This document shows, in pieces, positions 1 through 5,043 of a DNA stretch of 6,904 nt. The stretch spans positions 1 through 6,904 of the forward strand of contig JAUSPM010000179.1 of NCBI GenBank assembly GCA_030655675.1, written 5' to 3'. The DNA is from Methanosarcinaceae archaeon (GTDB lineage: Archaea; Halobacteriota; Methanosarcinia; Methanosarcinales; Methanosarcinaceae). The translations under genes were made by a program, and so were the position numbers. The notes under the pieces were generated by a model that searched no databases, was not told the origin of the DNA, and worked only from the letters and a program-made list of their open reading frames with translations. Numbering within the stretch: the stretch's first letter is position 1; each line of letters opens with the position of its first letter.

Positions 1-57
1 GTCTTTGATTTTTTGGACCGTGCTAAGAATTTCTTGAACTCTCGCATTTTTAGACAT
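1..57 (-). CDS. 5' end of a gene leaving the window; possible Roadblock/LC7-like protein
   Basis: The ATG lies at 57-55 and the frame stays open for 19 codons to the window edge, giving MSKNARVQEILSTVQKIKD. There is no Shine-Dalgarno sequence before the ATG, but a TATA-like box lies about 25-30 bp upstream, as expected for a leaderless archaeal mRNA. The peptide is amphipathic, with the pattern R-V-x-x-I-L-x-x-V-x-x-I. It aligns without gaps to the start of the Roadblock protein at 1357-1725 (DRLNKVLDDLKMVDG against ARVQEILSTVQKIKD). A Roadblock/LC7 identity is therefore possible, but 19 residues cannot prove it. Any other protein that begins with an amphipathic helix would also fit. Confidence 0.5.
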   Translation of the reverse strand, partial: MSKNARVQEILSTVQKIKD

Positions 58-80
58 TAATTGATAAATTTGTTTTTTAA

Positions 81-90
81 ACTATATAAA
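81..90 (-). promoter_or_regulatory. TATA-like box for the left-edge gene
   Basis: Read on the minus strand this is TTTATATAGT, preceded by ACAAAG, which suits a BRE. The spacing puts transcription initiation at about position 60, almost at the ATG at 57. This supports a leaderless transcript and agrees with the missing ribosome binding site. Confidence 0.5.
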
Positions 91-118
91 CTTTGTCTAA
101 TTTAAGTGGGTCGTATTT

Positions 119-229
119 TCAATTTAGCCGAAAGTCATGTATTAACATTTGAGCGATTAGATCGGTATCAAAATGTTCAAATCGTAAACGATGTTCAATA
201 GATATTAACTCAGCAATTTCTTTTTTCAT
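119..229 (-). CDS. doubtful small ORF, 36 residues, directly after the ncsA-like gene
   Basis: ATG at 229-227 and TGA at 121-119 enclose MKKEIAELISIEHRLRFEHF followed by DTDLIAQMLIHDFRLN. The ATG lies 9 bp after the ncsA-like stop and in the same reading frame, so it could be translated by reinitiation, or be the remnant of an extension behind a stop codon. The nine bases before it (ATTGGTCCT) contain no good Shine-Dalgarno motif. The peptide is mixed charged and hydrophobic, with a repeated E-H pair encoded by two TTGAACAT octamers, and could form a helix. It does not resemble the MoaD/ThiS-like sulfur carriers that work with thiolation enzymes, because it lacks a terminal Gly-Gly. It may be chance coding. 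Confidence 0.2.
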   Translation of the reverse strand: MKKEIAELISIEHRLRFEHFDTDLIAQMLIHDFRLN

Positions 230-238
230 AGGACCAAT

Positions 239-1147
239 TTATTCACGACCAAGCAACTTGCATGCCTGACATATCTCAAGACTGCATGGTTCACCGCATA
301 TCCGGCATCTTGCAAGTTCGATATTTAAGTATTCTTTTGAAATTATCGGTGCCATTGTGTCAAAACCTTTAAGCAGGGAATATTTTGTGCCCGGGTGAGC
401 CACCTCAAAAACATTGAGCATGTCCCTTACTTCGCCCCGAATTGCTTCGTGGGCATACGGGCATTCACTAAAATCAACAGTCAGGTCGTTGACAATTGCA
501 TAGAGTGCCACTTCCTTTTCGGGAATATAGCGAAGTGGTTTTGCACGAAGGACAAGTCCTTCAAGCGCGTGAGGTTGTGAGAGTTTGACCATGCGTGAAA
601 CATCACCTCTCAAATGGTTGAGGAGAATTGTCTGTGCTTCATCATCAAGATTATGACCGGTTGCAAGTTTTGTTGCACCGATTTCAATTGCGGTCTTGTT
701 TAGCAGTGTTTTTCGCAGGACACCACAATAACTGCACGCACCTTTTTCGCGTTCCTGTGCAACAATATCATCAAGAGGTGTGTCAAACTCATCTTTAAAA
801 GATCGGATGATATGTTTCACGCCCAATTTAGCGGTCAGTTCTTTTGCAATCTTTAGAGTATGTTCACGGTAGCCTTCTATTCCCTCATCGATCGTAATGG
901 CGATAAGTTCAATATCCGGTCTTTTGTCGAATAACTTGTGAAGCATGTATAACAGTACAGCACTGTCCTTTCCACCACTGAGTGCAATTGCAATGATGTC
1001 ATTCTTCTGTATATTGAAGTGCTTTCTGATGGTAAATTTTATTTTCCGTTCAACATCTTCAATGAAATGCTTTTTACATAGGTGCATTCCAGAATATTTC
1101 TGGAAAATAATTGCTTCCTTGTTACATTTATTGCATTTCATATTCAT
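239..1147 (-). CDS. ncsA: tRNA 2-thiolation protein, TtuA/Ncs6 (NcsA) family
   Basis: The 302-residue protein belongs to the PP-loop ATPase group that adenylates a tRNA uridine C2 and replaces its oxygen with sulfur; archaeal NcsA acts on wobble U34, bacterial TtuA on U54. Visible motifs: an N-terminal zinc finger (C5, C8, C24, H27), the PP-loop SGGKDS at 57-62, C138 and C141 in CSYCG, the HNLDDEAQT block at 165-173, C229 in ECPY, and a C-terminal zinc finger (C281, C284, C293, C296). C138, C141 and C229 match the three cysteines that hold the [4Fe-4S] cluster in this family, so the enzyme looks intact; the length is also normal. GGTTGATC at 1159-1152 is a plausible Shine-Dalgarno site 4 bases before the ATG at 1147; the ATG at 1141 is an alternative giving MKCNKC. 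The family is clear, but the modified position (U34 or U54) and hence the symbol are inferred. Confidence 0.93.
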   Translation of the reverse strand: MNMKCNKCNKEAIIFQKYSGMHLCKKHFIEDVERKIKFTIRKHFNIQKNDIIAIALSGGKDSAVLLYMLHKLFDKRPDIELIAITIDEGIEGYREHTLKIAKELTAKLGVKHIIRSFKDEFDTPLDDIVAQEREKGACSYCGVLRKTLLNKTAIEIGATKLATGHNLDDEAQTILLNHLRGDVSRMVKLSQPHALEGLVLRAKPLRYIPEKEVALYAIVNDLTVDFSECPYAHEAIRGEVRDMLNVFEVAHPGTKYSLLKGFDTMAPIISKEYLNIELARCRICGEPCSLEICQACKLLGRE

Positions 1148-1164
1148 AGATGATCAACCCTTAA

Positions 1165-1176
1165 ATCTTCGAAGAT
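1165..1176. repeat. 12-bp perfect palindrome ATCTTCGAAGAT
   Basis: A perfect dyad lying just upstream of the Shine-Dalgarno site of the ncsA-like gene, in its presumed 5' leader. It could be a dimer-binding operator or simply chance in AT-rich DNA. There is no unpaired loop, so an RNA hairpin would have to open its centre. Confidence 0.35.
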
Positions 1177-1191
1177 ATATTAGTATATATT

Positions 1192-1207
1192 GTTGATTTA
1201 TATCAAC
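1192..1207. promoter_or_regulatory. inverted repeat GTTGAT-TTAT-ATCAAC, candidate operator
   Basis: Six-base perfect arms are separated by four bases. The element lies directly downstream of the AT-rich TATA candidate of the ncsA-like gene (1209-1225), that is, between the TATA region and the start codon, around the expected start of transcription. A regulator bound here could block initiation. No regulator gene is visible nearby, so the operator role is inferred from symmetry and position. Confidence 0.35.
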
Positions 1208-1208
1208 T

Positions 1209-1225
1209 TATATAATATATATTTT
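1209..1225 (-). promoter_or_regulatory. TATA-like region for the ncsA-like gene
   Basis: On the minus strand this is an alternating A/T run (AAAATATATATTATATA). It is the strongest TATA candidate upstream of the start at 1147. A second one, ATATATACTAATATAT, lies nearer at about 1175-1190. The AT-richness makes the exact box ambiguous. Confidence 0.35.
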
Positions 1226-1244
1226 ACATTAAATTTATCATAAG

Positions 1245-1260
1245 CCGAAACCTTTATCAT
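1245..1260 (+). promoter_or_regulatory. BRE/TATA promoter for the Roadblock-TctA pair
   Basis: CCGAAACCTTTATCAT has the arrangement usual in methanogen promoters: a CGAAA-type BRE followed by a TATA box beginning TTTAT. Transcription would begin near 1283-1286, leaving a leader of about 70 bases before the ATG at 1357. The heptamer array at 1314-1341 would lie inside this leader. Confidence 0.45.
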
Positions 1261-1313
1261 CATTCAATTCAACTAATCTCAAATTTAATTGGGTTTGTGG
1301 ATAAGTTTTTGTT

Positions 1314-1341
1314 AAGTTATAAGTTATAAGTTATAAGTTAT
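1314..1341 (+). repeat. tandem heptamer AAGTTAT, four perfect copies
   Basis: Units at 1314-1320, 1321-1327, 1328-1334 and 1335-1341 are identical, and the next two bases (AA) continue the pattern. A near copy (ATAAGTT) stands alone at 1301-1307. The array ends 15 bp before the ATG of the Roadblock gene. It is either in the 5' leader or, since TTATAAG is itself TATA-like, overlaps an alternative promoter. Slippage in such an array would change leader length or promoter spacing by multiples of 7 bp. Confidence 0.9.
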
Positions 1342-1356
1342 AATTGTGGTAGGTAA

Positions 1357-1725
1357 ATGGTAGTATTAAGTGATAGGCTTAATAAGGTCTTAGATGACCT
1401 TAAAATGGTAGATGGTGTTGAGTCTGCAGCAATAGCGACGAGAGACGGTTTACTCATAGCAGCCAACACTTATCCAGGAACACATCCTGAAACATTTGCT
1501 GCAATGTCTGCTACTATTCTTGGTGCAGCAGAAGCTGCAACTGGCCATTTGAAAAATGGTTCTGTAAATAGGATAATTATAGAATCAGATGATTGCCGGA
1601 TGATCGCAACGGGTTCAGGTCAAAAATCACTTTTGGTTGTTATGACAGCAGTTAATTCAGGTCTTGGATTGATACTGGTTGAGCTGGCAAAAGGCGCTTC
1701 TATAATAGACGATCTTCTCAAGTAA
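1357..1725 (+). CDS. Roadblock/LC7 domain protein (MglB-like)
   Basis: A 122-residue single-domain protein. It has the Roadblock pattern: an amphipathic first helix (residues 5-18), then GVESAAIATRDGLLIAA (20-36) as the first strand pair, a central helix with FAAMSATILGAAEAA (47-61), strands at 70-76 and 80-86, SLLVVMT (91-97), and a last helix (about 104-121). Family members form dimers that bind or regulate small GTPases, or act as scaffolds. No GTPase gene is visible here. There are no membrane segments, so it is cytoplasmic. The ATG at 1357 has only a weak ribosome binding site (TGGTAGGT), and no better start exists. The gene ends 24 bp before the TctA-like gene, so the two are probably co-transcribed, which suggests the protein serves the membrane protein in some way. 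Confidence 0.85.
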   Translation: MVVLSDRLNKVLDDLKMVDGVESAAIATRDGLLIAANTYPGTHPETFAAMSATILGAAEAATGHLKNGSVNRIIIESDDCRMIATGSGQKSLLVVMTAVNSGLGLILVELAKGASIIDDLLK

Positions 1726-1749
1726 TCTACTAATCAATGATTTTTCAAG

Positions 1750-3132
1750 GTGTATGAATTGTTTTTAACAGGCGAGATCTCGATTCCTATTATTCTATTA
1801 TCAGTGCTGGGGGGCTATCTTCTTGGTGTTTTTTCAGGGCTCGTTCCGGGAATCCATACAAACAATTTTGCTCTGCTTCTTGTCGCCCTTTCACCAATGA
1901 TGAGTGATTATGGCATACAACCGTTCTACATTGCTGTGATAATACTGTCAAATTCTATTGCGCATACGTTCCACGATATAATTCCTGCCATATTTTTAGG
2001 CGCACCGGATTCGGATATGGCACTGGCTGTATTGCCAGGGCACAGACTCCTGCTTGACGGTTTTGGTGCAGAAGCAATCCGTTTATCCGCGCTTGGAAGT
2101 GCGGGTTCGGTCGTGTTCTCGATGATAATTGTTCTGCCGCTTGCTGCTATATTCAGTATCGTATATCCTGTTTTGCAGGATCACATTGCATGGGTACTTA
2201 TTTTCATCGTGTTCCTTATGATCGCAACAGAAAAAGGTGAGTATGTCATAGGCCAGGGCTCGCTTGCTCATTACAAGTACAAAGGTTATGCTATTGCGCT
2301 GTTCTTAATAAGCGGTGCGCTTGGGTTATTCGCGTTCGAGATGGAAGGATTGATGAACCCTGTTATCAATTTCGGGGCACCATCAATTCTATTGCCCCTG
2401 CTTAGCGGTTTATTTGGTGCATCACAACTTGTGATAAGCCTGCTCACGCATTCAACTATCCCGCCGCAGACCTTTTCAAAAATGACATTGTCAGGGAAGC
2501 GGATCGTCAGGGGAGTTATCACAGGTAGTGTGGCGGGTTCTATAGTTGCATGGTTGCCCGGGATATCATCAGCAATTGCGGCGGTGCTTGCGCGGCTGTT
2601 CGTCAGGAAAGATTTTGATAGTGAAGGTGAGGACGAGGGCGAGGTGGATGCGGATGGTGTGGATGCCGGCTCAAAAGAATTCATAGTTTCAGTTTCCGGA
2701 GTCAACACGTCGAACGCGATATTTGGTCTGGTCGCTTTGAGTGTGATCGGAAAAACAAGAAGCGGTGCTATGGTGGCGATCAATGATGTGTTGGGCACGG
2801 CCAATGGTGTGATTGGTGGCGTAATCACACTTGATACATCAACGTTGCTTCTTTTTTTCGGTGTTATTTTGCTGACCGCTTTTCTATCTTATTTCTCAAC
2901 GATCATGATCGGGAACAATGTTCACCGTGTACTGTCGCGAATTGATTACTCTAAATTATGTGTCGGCGTTATCATCGGTCTTGCGTTGATGGTTGTTGCA
3001 TTCACTGGATTTTTCGGATTGTTGATCTTTATTATAGCTACACCGATAGGGATGCTTGCACCATTCTTTAAGGTCAGGAAATCAAATGCCATGGGTGTCA
3101 TTTTACTGCCGGTTATTCTGTATTTCATTTAA
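1750..3132 (+). CDS. TctA-like multi-pass membrane protein (DUF112 family)
   Basis: A 460-residue protein of the archaeal branch of the TctA/DUF112 permeases. Bacterial TctA is the large membrane subunit of tripartite tricarboxylate transporters. Hydrophobic segments run through the whole length, at about 12-30, 37-49, 58-70, 115-137, 146-159, 180-196, 210-232, 255-284, 325-345, 355-383 and 404-435. The family's PGI motif occurs twice, in GLVPGIH (30-36) and WLPGIS (268-273), reflecting its two homologous halves. Unusual is an acidic stretch at about 288-302 (SEGEDEGEVDADG) inserted in the second half. No small TctB-like subunit or TctC-like binding protein gene is adjacent, as is usual for archaeal stand-alone members, so the substrate is unknown. 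The start is GTG at 1750; TTG at 1759 has a better-placed AGGTG (1748-1752) and is a real alternative. An in-frame TGA at 1738-1740 rules out earlier starts. Confidence 0.85.
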   Translation: MYELFLTGEISIPIILLSVLGGYLLGVFSGLVPGIHTNNFALLLVALSPMMSDYGIQPFYIAVIILSNSIAHTFHDIIPAIFLGAPDSDMALAVLPGHRLLLDGFGAEAIRLSALGSAGSVVFSMIIVLPLAAIFSIVYPVLQDHIAWVLIFIVFLMIATEKGEYVIGQGSLAHYKYKGYAIALFLISGALGLFAFEMEGLMNPVINFGAPSILLPLLSGLFGASQLVISLLTHSTIPPQTFSKMTLSGKRIVRGVITGSVAGSIVAWLPGISSAIAAVLARLFVRKDFDSEGEDEGEVDADGVDAGSKEFIVSVSGVNTSNAIFGLVALSVIGKTRSGAMVAINDVLGTANGVIGGVITLDTSTLLLFFGVILLTAFLSYFSTIMIGNNVHRVLSRIDYSKLCVGVIIGLALMVVAFTGFFGLLIFIIATPIGMLAPFFKVRKSNAMGVILLPVILYFI

Positions 3133-3174
3133 ATGAATCCCCAATGATTCGCATGCAAGCGCCTGTTACTTCCT

Positions 3175-3196
3175 TCCACCCCACCACAAGGGTGGA
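3175..3196. terminator. hairpin in the convergent spacer, possible bidirectional terminator
   Basis: TCCACCC (3175-3181) pairs perfectly with GGGTGGA (3190-3196) around an 8-base loop. It lies 42 bp after the TctA-like stop and 63 bp after the stop of the convergent zinc-ribbon gene. No T-run follows it on either strand. Archaeal termination relies mainly on T-tracts, so it may instead stabilise a 3' end. Confidence 0.4.
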
Positions 3197-3204
3197 CGGA
3201 GCAG

Positions 3205-3253
3205 ATTGGGATGGGCACCCTTTACATTTCTGAAATAGCCAATTAATCCCAAT
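3205..3253. repeat. 8-bp inverted repeat with 33-base interior
   Basis: ATTGGGAT (3205-3212) and ATCCCAAT (3246-3253) are perfect reverse complements. The interior contains the smaller near-palindrome ATTTCTGAAAT. The right arm ends 6 bp from the stop of the 206-residue gene, so in that transcript the structure would form immediately after the coding region. With the hairpin at 3175-3196 it makes up most of this convergent spacer. Confidence 0.45.
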
Positions 3254-3259
3254 ATATTT

Positions 3260-3880
3260 CTAATTCACAATATTCCCAAAAAAACCTGCAAGTTCGTGGG
3301 ATGGATCGTTATCAGAAATAAAATCAAAGTCTCCCTGTATGGTTTTGAATGATATTTTATGTTCAAAACTATTTGGTGTCTCATCATCAACACCATTGTA
3401 TATCGGCTTGAAATTGACCTTGATCGATCTGAGATGCGACCGGGACAATTCAAAATTTCCTTTCGTTTCATTGAGGATGTTGTCCGGCTCCATACCCAGA
3501 TACCTGTCGGTAATTAATGATGCAGATGACATGACAGCACCCCATTTACCAAAAAGTCCCTTTCCTTCTTTCTTTGCTCTTTCTTTTGCTTCAGATGCTA
3601 CACGTTTGAGCATCTCAGATGTGGTGAGGGCAAAGATCAATTTATCATTGGTGGCAACAAGGGTGAAATTATCCCATCTGCCCAATGACTTCTTTTTTTT
3701 CAGATTTCCATAGACAAATCGTACCTGTCCCGAAGGTGACGGATTGGAATGTATCCTCTCTTCGTTGTTCGGTTCGTGCTGTTCCGGCAAAGAGAGAACC
3801 TTTGATCCACAATTTGCACAGAACTTCACGCCCTGTTTGAGTGATGAACCGCACTGGTTGCAGAATTTTGGTCCAGTCAT
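3260..3880 (-). CDS. zinc-ribbon protein of unknown function, 206 residues
   Basis: The N-terminus is a double-knuckle zinc ribbon, KFCNQCGSSL and KFCANCGSKV, with ligands C7, C10, C21 and C24. A polar linker rich in Pro, Glu and Asn follows (about 30-50). The body (52-206) alternates short hydrophobic stretches such as VRFVYGN, FTLVATNDKLIFAL, SIKVNFKPI and HKISFKTIQGDFDFIS with one charged helix (90-107). This suggests a beta-rich fold, possibly PH-like, but that is inference from the pattern. No membrane segment, signal peptide or catalytic motif is visible. GGGAG at 3893-3889 lies 8 bases before the ATG. It is the last gene of the minus-strand cluster, 30 bp after the 372-residue gene, which carries a very similar zinc ribbon at its C-terminus. 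I do not recognise a named family for the body. Confidence 0.85.
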   Translation of the reverse strand: MTGPKFCNQCGSSLKQGVKFCANCGSKVLSLPEQHEPNNEERIHSNPSPSGQVRFVYGNLKKKKSLGRWDNFTLVATNDKLIFALTTSEMLKRVASEAKERAKKEGKGLFGKWGAVMSSASLITDRYLGMEPDNILNETKGNFELSRSHLRSIKVNFKPIYNGVDDETPNSFEHKISFKTIQGDFDFISDNDPSHELAGFFGNIVN

Positions 3881-3910
3881 ATATGGTGCTCCCGAATAAT
3901 CAATGATACA

Positions 3911-5029
3911 TTAAAGTTTAGTCCCGCAATTATCACAGAATTTTGAATCACCCTGCACCTTGGTTCCGCATTCGCTGCAAAATTTACTGGAATCAGCTAC
4001 GGAATTACTGTCTTCAATTTCAATTTCAGGTTCATCAGTAGTATCGACGGATCGGTCAAATTCTGCCTGTGGAGCCCCGAAATCAAGAAGATATGCGATA
4101 TAGGCCACCAGTTCAGCCGGTGACAGCGAGGAGAACGTGATCGAATCACCTTTTGGATCAATCATCAGGACCCCATGAATCCCTGATTGAAGACAGCCGA
4201 ATGCTGCACTGGAAAGTTCATCGGGGTTATACATCTTCCCTGCATTCACAGACACGATCTGTTCGGTAATGAGCATCTGCCTGGCAAGAAGCGCACTGTC
4301 CATGGAAAGATTCCACTTGTTTCCTTTTTGCTCCACGAATCCCTTTGATGCAATGGATTTCAGGGCAACGGCAAGTTCCTTTTCATCAACAAATGGTTTC
4401 TCTTCATGAAGATCGCATATAATGGAAGCCAGCCACTGATATTTCCCTTTAGTCCCAAGGGCTGAGAGGATCTCCGTTTCTTCAAATGATAACGGTACCG
4501 GTTCGAGTTCTTCCGCTATGCTTCGCAGATACGAGCGTCTCTGAAGATCAATAAGCGCGGAAAATGCACAGGCTTCCTTCCAGGTCATCACTGCTTCAAA
4601 TTCACAACCTCCCAGAGCAGACCGCCCGGTATATTCACTTACAAAACCCGCAACAATATCAGAACCTATCGGGTAGCTGATCCTAAGATTGCCATCTTCA
4701 TTGATGATCAATGCATATTCTCCGTCACCTTTTCGATATGTTGTGAGTTGGATCGTGATATTTGGCCTTATTATTTCGAATTGGCCAAAGGAATCTGCTT
4801 CTGCAAGTGTGCGCACCATTTCTTCCATTTCAGGTATGATCTCACCTGTAGTTGTACAGACACCTGCTTTTGAAAGATTCTTTATATCAGCAGCACTTGC
4901 CTTTGCATCCTCTGCTGCCAATGGGGATATTTGGCTTATTTCCCCTCCCCAAATCGCTCCAAAGGGAGCTAAAAGAGCGGGTTCTATCACTATTTCAATG
5001 TTTTCTGATGTTTTCGTATTTGTTGCCAT
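3911..5029 (-). CDS. two-halved protein with C-terminal zinc ribbon, function unknown
   Basis: A 372-residue soluble protein. The last 24 residues form a zinc ribbon, KFCSECGTKV and KFCDNCGTKL (C351, C354, C365, C368), tethered by an acidic linker (about 325-348). The rest appears to consist of two similar units. Each has a helical part resembling a winged helix (LSKAGVCTTTGEIIPEM around 52-68; LKSIASKGFVEQKGNKWNL at 223-241), then beta strands of the form I-x-I-x-L-(6-8)-G-x-x-x-L-x-I, and a closing helix (DIVAGFVSEYTG at 124-135; AELVAYIAYLL at 305-315). This two-fold arrangement recalls EspG-type chaperones of ESX secretion, but the resemblance is weak and only by eye. A DNA- or nucleotide-related role is equally unproven. 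A strong ribosome site fixes the start. It lies between the 617-residue membrane protein gene and the second zinc-ribbon gene. Confidence 0.85.
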   Translation of the reverse strand: MATNTKTSENIEIVIEPALLAPFGAIWGGEISQISPLAAEDAKASAADIKNLSKAGVCTTTGEIIPEMEEMVRTLAEADSFGQFEIIRPNITIQLTTYRKGDGEYALIINEDGNLRISYPIGSDIVAGFVSEYTGRSALGGCEFEAVMTWKEACAFSALIDLQRRSYLRSIAEELEPVPLSFEETEILSALGTKGKYQWLASIICDLHEEKPFVDEKELAVALKSIASKGFVEQKGNKWNLSMDSALLARQMLITEQIVSVNAGKMYNPDELSSAAFGCLQSGIHGVLMIDPKGDSITFSSLSPAELVAYIAYLLDFGAPQAEFDRSVDTTDEPEIEIEDSNSVADSSKFCSECGTKVQGDSKFCDNCGTKL

Positions 5030-5035
5030 ATCATC

Positions 5036-5043
5036 TCACTCCT
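5036..5043 (-). promoter_or_regulatory. strong Shine-Dalgarno AGGAGTGA for the 372-residue gene
   Basis: On the minus strand the site begins with the base right after the TAA of the upstream gene and stands 6 bases before the ATG at 5029. It fits the archaeal 16S rRNA 3' end well. It decides the start and supports translation from a shared transcript, since only 14 bp separate the two genes. Confidence 0.75.

Noticed and set aside
172..198. Direct repeat ATGTTCAA at 173-180 and 191-198 as an insertion-site duplication
   Set aside because: The two octamers are only 10 bp apart, with no mobile element between them and no terminal inverted repeats. They are probably chance.
119..229. MoaD/ThiS-like sulfur carrier partner for the thiolation enzyme
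   Set aside because: The peptide is only about half the usual length, lacks the C-terminal Gly-Gly, and shows no beta-grasp pattern.
1314..1341. CRISPR-like array
   Set aside because: The repeat unit is only 7 bp with no spacers, so this is a simple tandem repeat.
2286..2828. Long 180-codon ORF on the minus strand opposite the TctA-like gene
   Set aside because: It is antisense to a well-supported membrane protein gene, is rich in Pro, Ser and Thr as expected from reading hydrophobic codons backwards, and has no recognisable domain.
3133..3259. Possible tRNA or other structured RNA in the convergent spacer
   Set aside because: The stems present do not form a cloverleaf, no T-loop consensus (GTTCRANNC) is present, and the elements are better explained as 3'-end hairpins.
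3339..3713. 124-codon plus-strand ORF inside the 206-residue zinc-ribbon gene
   Set aside because: It is the reverse shadow of a gene with clear zinc ligands and a ribosome site. It has no domain and ends in a phenylalanine run that mirrors the lysine run on the other strand.
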